This document shows, piece after piece, positions 7,807 through 16,930 of a stretch of 41,932 nt of DNA. Location: the NCBI GenBank assembly GCA_913048175.1, contig CAJWVX010000011.1:1-41932 (forward strand), read 5' to 3'. This DNA is from an uncultured Flavobacteriales bacterium. Lineage in GTDB: Bacteria > Bacteroidota > Bacteroidia > Flavobacteriales_E > Vicingaceae. Position 1 is the first letter of the stretch, and every line of letters begins with the position of its first letter. A model generated the notes under the pieces. The model did no database searches, had not been told where the DNA came from, and saw nothing but the letters and a program-made list of their open reading frames with translations. The position numbers and the translations under genes were made by a program.

Positions 7807-9189
7807 CTGAAAGAATTAGCAAGACATATAAAATTTACAATCGTTGCTTTGACACTTCTCATCGCAACAAATTCTTTTTCTCAAATTAAACAGAAAACGA
7901 GAATTCTATTTGTTTTAGATGCTTCTCAAAGTATGCTAGGACAATGGTCTGGTGAGCAAAAAATGAACGTAGCTTCTCGACTATTAAGTAATCTAATGGA
8001 TAGTCTTAAATCTGTTGAAGATTTAGAAGTTGGAATGAGGGTTTATGGACATCAATTTTCTGTTGCAGCTGGTGATAGAAGTTGCGAAGATACAAAACTA
8101 GAAGTTCCATTTAATGGAAGTAATGGTTATGAGAATATTAAAACGACCTTAGGTCAACTCTATCCAAAAGGAACAACACCTATTGCCTACTCTTTAGAAC
8201 AAACAAAAAATGATTTTCCGCCCTGTTCAAACTGTCGAAATATTATCATACTGATTACAGATGGAATTGAAGAATGTGATGGAGATCCTTGCGCTGTAGC
8301 ATTAGCTCTTCAAAAAAATGGAGTTACCTTAAAACCATTTGTTATTGGAATGGGATTAGATGTTGATATTATTGATGCTTTTAGATGTATTGGTACTTTT
8401 TACGAAACTAAGGATGCAGAATCATTCAACAACATACTTAGCGTTGTTATTTCTCAAGCAATGAATAACACAACTGTTCAAGTAAACCTAATAGATGCGA
8501 TAGGCGATCCAAGTGAAACAGATGTTAACATGACATTTTATAATAGCCACTCTAAAGTTATTGAGTATAATTTTGTGCACACGATGAATCATAGAGGTGT
8601 TCCTGACACAATACCCTTAGACCCAGCTGTAAAATATGATTTAACAGTACATACACTTCCTGCCGTTAGTAAAGACAGCATCAGCATAAAACCCGGAATT
8701 CACAACATAATTGCTTTAGATGCTCCACAAGGCTATTTAAAACTAGAAATGAATGGACTTAATGAGTACGATAAATTAAAATGTATTGTTAGACAGAAAG
8801 GAAAAATGAAAACACTTTATGTGCAAAACTTTGAAGAAACTACTAAATATATTACCGGAAATTTTGATTTAGAAATACTTACTCTTCCTAGAATGTATGT
8901 TAATGATGTAAACATAAGGCAAAACCATACAACAAAAGTTTTTATTCCAGAACCTGGTATAGCAACTTTTTCTCTCCCCAATAGAGGTATAACAAGTGTA
9001 TTTTTAGAAAACGAAAATAAATTAGAATGGATTTACAATATATCTCCAAAAACAGATAGAGAGACGATTGTACTTCAACCAGGAAGCTATAGATTAGTTT
9101 ATAGAGGGCTTAACTCTAGAAACGTTATTTATACAAAAGAAAAAAGATTTACAGTAAAATCAGGCGCATCAACACAAGTTAAATTTTAG
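7807..9189 (+). CDS. Secreted von Willebrand factor A domain protein, probable CTG start
   Basis: A VWA domain opens with the MIDAS motif DASQS (D38, S40, S42 counted from codon 7807). It continues with KGTTPIAYSL (MIDAS Thr) and IILITDGIEECDGDPC (MIDAS Asp), about residues 32-215; the rest is beta-rich and unassigned. The frame contains no ATG before the domain. Starting at CTG 7807 gives a good signal peptide: Lys/Arg-rich n-region, hydrophobic core (about residues 10-22) and cleavage before Gln26. Starting at TTG 7849 leaves only a stub with no basic n-region. The product would be periplasmic or exported. It sits between the two transketolase subunit genes, 45 bases after the first and 2 bases before the second, so all three are likely co-transcribed. 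Function is unknown. Confidence 0.8.
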   Translation: MKELARHIKFTIVALTLLIATNSFSQIKQKTRILFVLDASQSMLGQWSGEQKMNVASRLLSNLMDSLKSVEDLEVGMRVYGHQFSVAAGDRSCEDTKLEVPFNGSNGYENIKTTLGQLYPKGTTPIAYSLEQTKNDFPPCSNCRNIIILITDGIEECDGDPCAVALALQKNGVTLKPFVIGMGLDVDIIDAFRCIGTFYETKDAESFNNILSVVISQAMNNTTVQVNLIDAIGDPSETDVNMTFYNSHSKVIEYNFVHTMNHRGVPDTIPLDPAVKYDLTVHTLPAVSKDSISIKPGIHNIIALDAPQGYLKLEMNGLNEYDKLKCIVRQKGKMKTLYVQNFEETTKYITGNFDLEILTLPRMYVNDVNIRQNHTTKVFIPEPGIATFSLPNRGITSVFLENENKLEWIYNISPKTDRETIVLQPGSYRLVYRGLNSRNVIYTKEKRFTVKSGASTQVKF

Positions 9190-9191
9190 AT

Positions 9192-10139
9192 ATGAAAGAT
9201 TACCCTTACACAGAAAAAAAAGATACTCGTTCAGGTTTCGGAGACGGTCTAACTGAACTAGGAAGAGAGAACAAAGATGTTGTAGCATTATGTGCAGACC
9301 TTACGGGCTCTTTAAAAATGAATGATTTTGAGAATGAAAATCCTGATCGTTTTTTTCAGATTGGTATTGCAGAAGCTAATATGATTGGTATTGCCGCTGG
9401 AATGACTATTGGAGGGAAAATTCCTTTTACTGGAACTTTCGCTAACTTTTCTACTAGTAGGGTTTATGACCAGATTAGACAATCGGTTGCTTACTCTGGT
9501 AAAAACGTTAAAATTTGTGCATCTCACGCAGGTTTAACTTTGGGTGAAGATGGTGCAACTCACCAAGTCTTAGAAGATATTGGAATGATGAAAATGCTTC
9601 CAGGAATGACAGTTATTAACCCATGTGATTATAATCAAACCAAAGCTGCAACTAAAGCAATTGCAGATTATAAAGGACCTGTTTATTTAAGATTTGGAAG
9701 ACCAAAAGTTCCTGTTTTTATGAATGAACCTTTTATCATTGGCCAAGCTATTAAATTACAGGAAGGTGCTGATGTTTCTATCTTTGCTACAGGACATTTA
9801 GTTTGGGAAGCTTTAGAAGCTCACAAAACATTAGCTGCTAAAGGAATTAATGCAGAAATAATAAACATACACACCATTAAACCATTGGATTCAAAAGCAA
9901 TTCTAGATTCAGCAAACAAAACAAAATGTATTGTAACTGCTGAAGAACACATGAGAAATGGTGGATTAGGAGATAGTATTGCGCAGGTAATCACTCACAA
10001 CAACCCTATGCCTATTGAATATGTTGCTGTAAATGATAGTTTTGGAGAAAGTGGAACTCCAGATCAATTAATGAATAAATATGGTTTAAATGCCGAAGCG
10101 ATAGTAAAAGCTGCAGAAAAAGCTATTTCCAGAAAATAA
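9192..10139 (+). CDS. tktB: Transketolase, C-terminal (pyrimidine-binding) subunit
   Basis: The second half of the split transketolase, 315 residues. It contains the pyrimidine-binding domain with the catalytic glutamate in IGIAEANMIG (E61), which activates ThDP, then FTGTFANFSTSRVYDQIRQS and HAGLTLGEDGATHQ, followed by the transketolase C-terminal domain from about residue 185. It must pair with the subunit at 6916-7761 to form active sites. The ATG at 9192 follows the VWA gene by only 2 bases. The stop codon ends exactly where the convergent receiver gene begins, with no spacer for a separate terminator. Confidence 0.95.
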   Translation: MKDYPYTEKKDTRSGFGDGLTELGRENKDVVALCADLTGSLKMNDFENENPDRFFQIGIAEANMIGIAAGMTIGGKIPFTGTFANFSTSRVYDQIRQSVAYSGKNVKICASHAGLTLGEDGATHQVLEDIGMMKMLPGMTVINPCDYNQTKAATKAIADYKGPVYLRFGRPKVPVFMNEPFIIGQAIKLQEGADVSIFATGHLVWEALEAHKTLAAKGINAEIINIHTIKPLDSKAILDSANKTKCIVTAEEHMRNGGLGDSIAQVITHNNPMPIEYVAVNDSFGESGTPDQLMNKYGLNAEAIVKAAEKAISRK

Positions 10140-10538
10140 CTAATCTTCAAAACTTATTATAAAAAATGGGGCATTGCTAAGCATTTGCTCAATGGCCCAT
10201 TTTAAGTGCTCTCCAATCTTTTCTTTAATTAAATATCCTCTTGCTCCAGCTTCTTTCATTTTATCAATATCTAACTGATTTGTATGCATAGAAACTCCTA
10301 AAATTTTAATTGTTTCATTTCCTTTCTGAGACATTATTTCTTGAGTAGCAGCTACCCCATCCATTATAGGCATACTGATATCCATCAAAACAAAATCGTA
10401 AGATTTTTCAGAAACCATATCCACTGCCTCTAATCCATTAGTAGCCTCATCAATATATTCTAAATTAAAATTTAATTTAAGAACCGATTTAATACTATCT
10501 CTTATTATTTTGTGATCATCTACAATTAGTACATGCAT
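10140..10538 (-). CDS. Stand-alone response regulator receiver
   Basis: A 132-residue receiver domain with all the key residues: D7/D8 (acidic pair), D53 in FVLMDISMP (phospho-acceptor), S83 (switch) and K105 in GYLIKEK. It resembles the NarL/DegU-type receivers, but no helix-turn-helix follows, so output must be by protein contact or by passing the phosphate on. It lies 1 base downstream of the multi-PAS histidine kinase on the same strand, which is its obvious phosphodonor. Confidence 0.9.
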   Translation of the reverse strand: MHVLIVDDHKIIRDSIKSVLKLNFNLEYIDEATNGLEAVDMVSEKSYDFVLMDISMPIMDGVAATQEIMSQKGNETIKILGVSMHTNQLDIDKMKEAGARGYLIKEKIGEHLKWAIEQMLSNAPFFIISFED

Positions 10539-10539
10539 A

Positions 10540-12810
10540 TTATATTGATTTTTGAGGTAGAATTATTTTCGCACTAGTTCCCTTTCCTATTGATGTATTT
10601 ATGATAAAATCTCCATTTAAGAAACTAACTCTTGAATTAATATTATCTAATCCTATTCCAGAATTATTAATTTTGTTTTCAATTTTATCAAAGCCCACTC
10701 CATCATCTTTTACTTCTAATACAAGTTCTTTATTTAATATTTCTAGAATAATAGTAACATTTTTTGCAGATGAATATTTTAATATGTTATTAACTAACTC
10801 CTGAGATATTCTATATAATTCTATTTCGATTTTTTCACTTAATTTAAGTTCAATAGTATTACTTTTAAATAAAAACTTAATCTCTTTAACCTTATTTAAA
10901 TCAGCACACATCACTTTTAAAGTTTCTCTTAACCCCAACTTCTCTAAGGATGGTGATGCCAAGTTATGAGCTACAGCCCTATATTCCTTTATAGCTCTAT
11001 CAGCAACACTTATTAAATGACTGAACATTACTTCATCTATTTCCGATTTTAATCCATATAAATTAAGTTTAATTGCAGAAAGCAATTGGCCTAACCCATC
11101 ATGTAAATCTTGTGATATTCTTTTACGCTCTTTCGCTTGACCAACAAACAACGCATCTAGCAAATTCTCTTTCACCATTTTTTGTTCAGTTATATCTAAA
11201 CAAGCTCCATTCACCAAAACTGGCTTACCCATACTATATAAACTTACGGTCAACCAAGTTTGTAAAAACCTTGTTTCACCATTTGGTCTAATAATTCTTT
11301 GTACATAAGAAAAATTAGTTATTTCAGCATCCAAATTTCCTCCAACATCTTTTACCAACTGAACATCTTCAGGGTGAACCATTTTAATATAGCTATCAAA
11401 ACTAACATTAAACCCCTCCTTTTCAACTCCAAAAATAACATACATCTGATCACTCCATATTGTCTCATTAAGAACCATATCCTTTTGCCAAACCCCAAGA
11501 CCAGTAACTTTTTGAATTTCATCCAATAATACTGTTTGCCTCTTTATTTTTTTTTCATTTTCTATTCTTACAGTAATATCAACATGAGTACCTATCATCC
11601 TTACTGCAACGTTTTTGCTATTTAGTATAGTATTACCTCTTGCCAATATAGTTTTATAACCTTCTTTCTTACTCAGCATCCTAATTTCAATTTCATATTT
11701 TTCGAGTTTTCCTTCCAAGTAATTTGTTATGCAATATTGAACTTGATCCCTATCGTCTGGATGCAATAATGCGAAAAAACTCTCTGTGGAGTTTACTATT
11801 TCATTATCCTCATAGCCTATAATCGATTTCCAACGTGGAGAAAAGTAAATGTCATTAGTTACTAAGTCCCAATCCCAAATACCATCATTAGCGCCCTTAA
11901 TTGCTAAATCTAAACGCTCTTTATTTTTAACTAATGAAACTTCTATAGCTTTTATATCAGTAATATCTCTACTTATTCCAATTAATCCTAATGGCTTATT
12001 ATCATTACATAAATAAGGAGTTTTAAGAGTATCTAATAACACTTTCTTTCCATCAGGATAAACTACCCACTCCTCATTTCTTAAAAACCTACCTGAGCTA
12101 AGCATTAACTCATCTTTTTCTCTAAAAAATTTTGCTAAATCATGGTCTTCAAAAATATCAAAGTCCGTTTTACCTATAATATCTAACTTATCTTTATTAA
12201 TAAATTTTTCAAAAGCATTATTGCAATCGACATAAACACCATCTAAATCTTTATAAAAAATTAGATCCGGAATACTCTCCATCAAAGCATTTAGCAAAGA
12301 ATGCTGCTTACTCAATTCTACTTCAACTTTTTTTTGCACAGTTAAGTCCCTTGCTACGGCATATAATTTACCAGTTTCAGCATTAATAGTACAAGACCAA
12401 ATTAACGACAAGTATGTCCCATCACTTTTTCGGTATCTATTCTCAAACCCTACAGAAGGAAATCCAGCGATTAATTCTCTAACCTTAGCAACAGTAGATT
12501 CTAAATCATCTGGATGAATAAAATCTGCAAATGGCGTTGCCAAAATATGTTCTTCCGAAAAACCTAAGACTTTAGAAAAAGTTGGATTAATTCGTTCAAA
12601 AGAACCATCAATATTAGCTACACAAAAAAGTCCTAAAGAGGATGAGAAAAAATTTTTATACTCTAAATTACCATTCTGATTATTTAAAAAAATTTTAACT
12701 TTATCATCAATTTTACTAAGCTTTTTTAAACATCCAACTTGATCATTAGCTGTTTCCATATATGATTTAAGTTCACTTAACAATTCTTTTATCTCATTTT
12801 TATTGGCCAT
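10540..12810 (-). CDS. Multi-PAS hybrid-free histidine kinase (HisKA_3 type)
   Basis: A cytosolic sensor kinase of 756 residues. Four PAS/PAC units run in order (about residues 65-175, 180-305, 310-435 and 440-565 counted from the longer start at 12855). Several have a visible PAC tail, such as AVARDLTVQKK, GISRDITDIK, GTHVDITVR and GACLDITEQK. A HisKA_3 dimerisation domain follows with the phospho-histidine H585 in RISQDLHDGLGQLL, then a HATPase with the N-box QELVNNILKYS and the glycine boxes VKDDGVGFD and NSGIGL. No membrane segment is predicted once the start at 12810 (MANKNEIKELL) is used; the upstream 15 residues are probably not translated. The NarX/DegS-like kinase core matches the receiver encoded next. 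Confidence 0.9.
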   Translation of the reverse strand: MANKNEIKELLSELKSYMETANDQVGCLKKLSKIDDKVKIFLNNQNGNLEYKNFFSSSLGLFCVANIDGSFERINPTFSKVLGFSEEHILATPFADFIHPDDLESTVAKVRELIAGFPSVGFENRYRKSDGTYLSLIWSCTINAETGKLYAVARDLTVQKKVEVELSKQHSLLNALMESIPDLIFYKDLDGVYVDCNNAFEKFINKDKLDIIGKTDFDIFEDHDLAKFFREKDELMLSSGRFLRNEEWVVYPDGKKVLLDTLKTPYLCNDNKPLGLIGISRDITDIKAIEVSLVKNKERLDLAIKGANDGIWDWDLVTNDIYFSPRWKSIIGYEDNEIVNSTESFFALLHPDDRDQVQYCITNYLEGKLEKYEIEIRMLSKKEGYKTILARGNTILNSKNVAVRMIGTHVDITVRIENEKKIKRQTVLLDEIQKVTGLGVWQKDMVLNETIWSDQMYVIFGVEKEGFNVSFDSYIKMVHPEDVQLVKDVGGNLDAEITNFSYVQRIIRPNGETRFLQTWLTVSLYSMGKPVLVNGACLDITEQKMVKENLLDALFVGQAKERKRISQDLHDGLGQLLSAIKLNLYGLKSEIDEVMFSHLISVADRAIKEYRAVAHNLASPSLEKLGLRETLKVMCADLNKVKEIKFLFKSNTIELKLSEKIEIELYRISQELVNNILKYSSAKNVTIILEILNKELVLEVKDDGVGFDKIENKINNSGIGLDNINSRVSFLNGDFIINTSIGKGTSAKIILPQKSI

Positions 12811-12965
12811 CAAACTATATATATATAAAAGGTAGTAAATTAAAATAATGCTCAACTAAAATACAACATTAAACAGACTAATCACTAAGATTTTATAATT
12901 AATTAAAACGACTAATTTATCTAGCACATTAAACCTTTATGTACTTTTAAAGTCTAAAAAATTAA

Positions 12966-13514
12966 TTGAACCACTACCCTGACAATAAATTACTTGATAT
13001 GTTTCGAGACGAAAATTCTCGCAACTATGCCTATGATTTAATTGTTAGAAAGTACCAAGAAAGAATATATTGGCACATCAGGCGAATGGTTATTACACAT
13101 GAAGATGCAGATGATGTAACTCAAAATACCTTAATTAAAGCTTGGAAAGGATTACACAATTTTAAAGAAGAATCTCAACTATACACTTGGCTTTACAGAA
13201 TTGCATCTAATGAATCCATTACTTTTTTAAATAAGAAAAAGAAAAGGTTCTTTATTTCAATGAATGATGTGGAATTTGAGTTATCACAAGCTTTAGAAAG
13301 TGATGAACAATATTCTGGAGATGAAATACAATTAACCCTCCAGAAAGCCATTTTAACCTTGCCAGAAAAACAGCGTTTGGTTTTTAATATGCGCTATTAT
13401 GATGAATTAAAATATGCTGATATATCTAAAATTCTAGGAACATCTGAAGGAGCTCTAAAGGCATCTTACCATCATGCAGTAAAAAAAATTGAAAATTACA
13501 TTAAAGAAGATTAA
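12966..13514 (+). CDS. ECF-type RNA polymerase sigma factor, TTG start
   Basis: Region 2 appears at residues about 20-95 (LIVRKYQERIYWHIRRM, DADDVTQNTLIKAW, LYTWLYRIASNE) and region 4 at about 120-180 (LPEKQRLVFNMRYYDELKY, ILGTSEGALKASYHHAVKKI). The 182-residue length is typical for the ECF group. The only start that preserves the family N-terminus is the TTG at 12966. It heads a three-gene unit with a membrane protein (33 bases on) and a Spy-like periplasmic protein, the usual layout for an envelope-stress sigma system in Bacteroidota. Confidence 0.92.
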   Translation: MNHYPDNKLLDMFRDENSRNYAYDLIVRKYQERIYWHIRRMVITHEDADDVTQNTLIKAWKGLHNFKEESQLYTWLYRIASNESITFLNKKKKRFFISMNDVEFELSQALESDEQYSGDEIQLTLQKAILTLPEKQRLVFNMRYYDELKYADISKILGTSEGALKASYHHAVKKIENYIKED

Positions 13515-13547
13515 ACCTTTTATGAAAAACTAAGTCTTACACATAGA

Positions 13548-14000
13548 ATGGAACAAAAGAAAAACATATTAGAAGAACTTAAAAATGAAGCTCCTTTTCT
13601 TTCTGAAATCAATAGGAAGAATCATTTTTTAGTACCTAGAAATTACTTTGAAGTTTTACCTGAAATAGTATCATGTAAAAAACTGAATAACAACTATTTA
13701 AATTTATTTATTGACAAATTGTCACACAAGTATTTTACACCAATTGCAGCTGCTGTCATTCTGTTTATTGTTGTTTTCAAGGTCAACACATATAACATTT
13801 CAACTGAGCTAACTTCAGATCAATTAAGTGAACTAATTATAGAAGACGACTACTTTGAAATGGATGATTATTTAGTGTATGAAGCATATACAGAAATCTT
13901 AGAAGAAGCCGAAAAAGAAACATCTTCAGATGAGGATGAATACATTAATTATTTAATTGAAAACAATATCGATATCAATTCAATAATAGAAGAGCTTTAG
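13548..14000 (+). CDS. Single-pass membrane protein, probable anti-sigma factor
   Basis: A 150-residue protein: a cytosolic N-terminal region of about 60 residues, one membrane segment at about 62-79 (FTPIAAAVILFIVVF), and a strongly acidic C-terminal tail. No conserved zinc-binding anti-sigma motif is visible. Position and topology, between an ECF sigma factor and a Spy-like periplasmic protein, argue for an anti-sigma role. It is short for the group and the inference rests on context. Confidence 0.7.
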   Translation: MEQKKNILEELKNEAPFLSEINRKNHFLVPRNYFEVLPEIVSCKKLNNNYLNLFIDKLSHKYFTPIAAAVILFIVVFKVNTYNISTELTSDQLSELIIEDDYFEMDDYLVYEAYTEILEEAEKETSSDEDEYINYLIENNIDINSIIEEL

Positions 14001-14029
14001 CTCTTAATTATTAATTTAATATTACAATT

Positions 14030-14533
14030 ATGAAACTACTTCAACAAATATCTTTTACAGCATTTGCAATACTATTGGTAACAACATCATTTGGACAAAA
14101 GCCTAAAGCTGATAAAAAAGCTCATAAAGAGAAAATACAAGCAATGAAGATTGGTTACATCACAGAAAAGCTTGATTTATCATCAAAAGAAGCTGAAGCG
14201 TTTTGGCCTATCTATAATGAGTTTGATGCCAAAATGGATGAAGCTCGTAAATTTATGCGAAAAACCCATAAAAAAGAAGAATCTATTGATGATATGACAA
14301 ATGCTGAAGTTGAAAGAATGATAGAGGATATCAATAACATGCGCCAAAAAGAACTAGACATTTTAAAAGAGTATAATATTAAATTCAAAGCTATACTCCC
14401 AATTAAAAAGGTAGCTAAACTACATAAAGCCGAGCATGGCTTTAAAAGAGAGCTTCTTAAAAAGCTAAGAGTTAAAAAAGGTAGCCATAATGATTTAAAC
14501 ATCCCACCCCCTCCTCCAGGAGGAAGACACTAA
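14030..14533 (+). CDS. Spy/CpxP-like periplasmic protein of the sigma unit
   Basis: A signal peptide ends near residue 22 (SFGQ). The mature part is a highly charged all-helical protein with the pattern YITEKLDLSSKEAEAFWPIYNEF and a long coiled segment DDMTNAEVERMIEDINNMRQ, closing with a Pro/Gly tail (PPPPPGGRH). This matches the proteins annotated as sensors of ECF-type sigma factors in Bacteroidota, related in layout to Spy/CpxP. It probably works in the periplasm as a chaperone or stress sensor. It follows the membrane protein by 29 bases and ends at a terminator. Confidence 0.8.
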   Translation: MKLLQQISFTAFAILLVTTSFGQKPKADKKAHKEKIQAMKIGYITEKLDLSSKEAEAFWPIYNEFDAKMDEARKFMRKTHKKEESIDDMTNAEVERMIEDINNMRQKELDILKEYNIKFKAILPIKKVAKLHKAEHGFKRELLKKLRVKKGSHNDLNIPPPPPGGRH

Positions 14534-14535
14534 AC

Positions 14536-14567
14536 AAAAACCTGACTGATTAAAATCAGGTTTTTTT
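14536..14567 (+). terminator. Intrinsic terminator after the sigma unit
   Basis: A 10-bp stem (AAAAACCTGA at 14536-14545 with its complement at 14556-14565, loop of 10) runs into a T stretch to 14567. It closes the three-gene ECF unit. Confidence 0.8.
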
Positions 14568-14599
14568 GTGGGTATATTTTTGCTAATTTCGTTCTTGTT

Positions 14600-15457
14600 A
14601 TGATAAAAATTAGAATTGGCGGAGTTCCAGAACACTTTAACTTACCTATCCATTTGGCTAATGAAAATGGAGACTTTAAAAAAGCAGGTATAGAAATAGA
14701 ATGGACTGACTTTGGAGGTGGAACTGGAGAAATGACCAAATCCCTAAGAAACAACGAAGTAGATGTTTGCATTTTACTAACTGAAGGAATAATTCTTGAC
14801 ATAATTAATGGAAACCCTTCAAAAATTATTAGTGAATATGTTATTACACCTCTTTGCTGGGGAATACACACAAGTATAAACAACCCTATAAACGAATACA
14901 GCCAAATTTATAACAAACAGTACGCAATTAGCAGAAATGGCTCTGGATCGCACCTTATGGCACAAATTGATGCCAATGGACAAGGTCTAGATTTAAAAGA
15001 AAGTCAATTTAAAATAATTAAAAACTTAGATGGTGCCCTTTCTTCTCTAGAAAAACTAGATACTGATGTTTTCTATTGGGAGAAGTTTACTACAAAACCA
15101 TATGTGGATAATGGCTTACTTAAGCGTATTGGAGAATTTCCTACCCCTTGGCCATCTTTTATGGTTGCTGCATCTGATAAAATATTAGCTGAGCACCCAA
15201 TAATTATTGATAAATTTTTAGACGTGATTCAAGAACGCTGCAAAAATTTTATGCTGAGTGATAAAGACGTAATTCCGCAAGTATCTGAACGATATAAACT
15301 TAAGATTCAGGATGCTGAAAACTGGTTTCACAGAACAGAATGGGCTATAAATGGCTGGGTAAGTGATAAAATGTTACAATCAGTTATTTTCAATCTAAAA
15401 CTAGCTAATATACTAGACCAAGACAAAAAAACCCCTGAATTGATATGGAAAAGATAG
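14600..15457 (+). CDS. Cytosolic SsuA/THI5-like substrate-binding protein
   Basis: A 285-residue periplasmic-binding-protein fold of the NMT1/SsuA type: IRIGGVPEHFNLPIHLANENGDF at the N-terminus, DFGGGTGEMTKSL and the block VDVCILLTEG typical of the ligand cleft, then a second lobe with ISRNGSGSHLMA. The protein starts directly at the first strand and has no signal peptide, so it should stay in the cytosol. No ABC permease or ATPase is nearby, so transport is unlikely. It may be a ligand-sensing or enzymatic relative, as THI5/NMT1 proteins are; the ligand is unknown. The 3' end overlaps the next gene by 13 bases. Confidence 0.75.
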   Translation: MIKIRIGGVPEHFNLPIHLANENGDFKKAGIEIEWTDFGGGTGEMTKSLRNNEVDVCILLTEGIILDIINGNPSKIISEYVITPLCWGIHTSINNPINEYSQIYNKQYAISRNGSGSHLMAQIDANGQGLDLKESQFKIIKNLDGALSSLEKLDTDVFYWEKFTTKPYVDNGLLKRIGEFPTPWPSFMVAASDKILAEHPIIIDKFLDVIQERCKNFMLSDKDVIPQVSERYKLKIQDAENWFHRTEWAINGWVSDKMLQSVIFNLKLANILDQDKKTPELIWKR

Positions 15458-16698
15458 TTTCCAAAATGTTGTGCCCACGTATTCAAATCAAGCTCTCTTC
15501 CTATTTTTCTAGAACTACAATCTTTCTATTAACAATAATACTAATAAGCAGTTCATGCACAAACAAAGAAAATAATAGTAAGAGTAATCTTAAATATGCT
15601 ACTAAAATTGACTCAAGAAAAGTCATTTACACCCATCAATACAGCCGGAAATATAGTGTAATTTATCCTTCATCAAACAATTTATACTACTACAAACTGA
15701 AGGTTATTAAAGATAGTATTAATATAGATTCTGTTTCTGTTCAAATTTCCTTCAAAAACACCTATTCTAATTTTAAAAATTATGCTTTCAAGTTAAATGA
15801 ATTATACAAATCCACATCAGAGGATACTTTCACATTTAAATTTGATAAAAATGCAAAAGATTACATCTACAAGAATTTAAAAATTGATGTAATAACTACC
15901 AATAATAAATCATTTGAATATTTTATAAATATAAGTTTTGATCCTAAAATTTTACATTTAAAAAATGGAAGAACTACCTCAAATAATGGCTTTCATATAC
16001 ATGAAACTGATGTTTCCTATATGGAAATACTCAGTACTAAATTTATTGTACCTAGCCCAACCGATGACGAAAAGTTAATTATACTAACTGAATTTGGAGA
16101 TTCTATTAATAATATTAAATCTGAAAAAGAAAAAATAAACACACTTGCAAAAATCATCCTAAATACCATTGATAAAAATAGAGGAATTCCTTCCGATACG
16201 ATGAATCAACTATCTTCGATGGAACAGTATTATAGAGTAAAAAACAATCTAGATAAATTTTGGTGCGGAAATATTGCCTATCTCTTTACTCAAGTATGCT
16301 CCTCTTTTAATATTCCATCAAGAATCATAGGTTTAGGCAATACATACAGCAGTAATTCTGAAACAACAATTTACAATGCAAATCATCATACATTAACAGA
16401 AATTTATAATAAAGACAGCGAGTCTTGGGAAGTTATTGACCTTACTTTTAATATGTTAAGAGCAACAAACAAAAAAGGAAAGACATTAAATTTTATTGAC
16501 TTTTGGAGTCTTATAAACATCTCTCAAGAAAGAAATGGATTAATAATTAACTATTATGATACAAATAAAAATGTTGTAGAAAAAAATAGTATATCTCAAT
16601 CAAAGAACCGTAATGAATTACTCAATTATTACAAGAAAGACCAAAAAGCTTGTTTTCCTTATAGCACAAAAAATGGATCTGGATATTACAATTATTAA
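15445..16698 (+). CDS. Transglutaminase-like lipoprotein
   Basis: A hydrophobic segment ends in the lipobox-like ISSSC (about residues 28-38), suggesting an outer- or inner-membrane lipoprotein. The C-terminal half is a transglutaminase/protease-like fold with a plausible catalytic triad: C274 in KFWCGNIAYL, H314/H315 in NANHHTLTEIY, and D332 in WEVIDLTF. It could be a cysteine peptidase or a non-catalytic relative. It starts 13 bases inside the previous gene (ATG 15445; a second candidate start is 15466), implying translational coupling, but the two products appear to sit in different compartments. The substrate is unknown. Confidence 0.75.
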   Translation: MEKIVSKMLCPRIQIKLSSYFSRTTIFLLTIILISSSCTNKENNSKSNLKYATKIDSRKVIYTHQYSRKYSVIYPSSNNLYYYKLKVIKDSINIDSVSVQISFKNTYSNFKNYAFKLNELYKSTSEDTFTFKFDKNAKDYIYKNLKIDVITTNNKSFEYFINISFDPKILHLKNGRTTSNNGFHIHETDVSYMEILSTKFIVPSPTDDEKLIILTEFGDSINNIKSEKEKINTLAKIILNTIDKNRGIPSDTMNQLSSMEQYYRVKNNLDKFWCGNIAYLFTQVCSSFNIPSRIIGLGNTYSSNSETTIYNANHHTLTEIYNKDSESWEVIDLTFNMLRATNKKGKTLNFIDFWSLINISQERNGLIINYYDTNKNVVEKNSISQSKNRNELLNYYKKDQKACFPYSTKNGSGYYNY

Positions 16699-16930
16699 TT
16701 TAATTAGTAAGACAAAGCTATAGCTGATTTAATATAGATTAGATAAGTTATTGCCTTTCTCCTTTAAAAATATTAATTTAGATAATTGTGTCATCGTTAA
16801 GTAAAATTGAAATATAAAATCAGGAAAACTTAACAATTTTTATTCTAATAAAAATTTTGTTTTACTAATCCTTAACAAGAAATGAGGCTTAAAAAAGTAA
16901 ATCACTTCGAATCCTTTAACATCAATTATT

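Noticed and set aside
6916-10139. Transketolase split as a pseudogene or frameshift
   Set aside because: Both halves are complete domains with intact active-site residues and their own starts; two-gene transketolases are well known.
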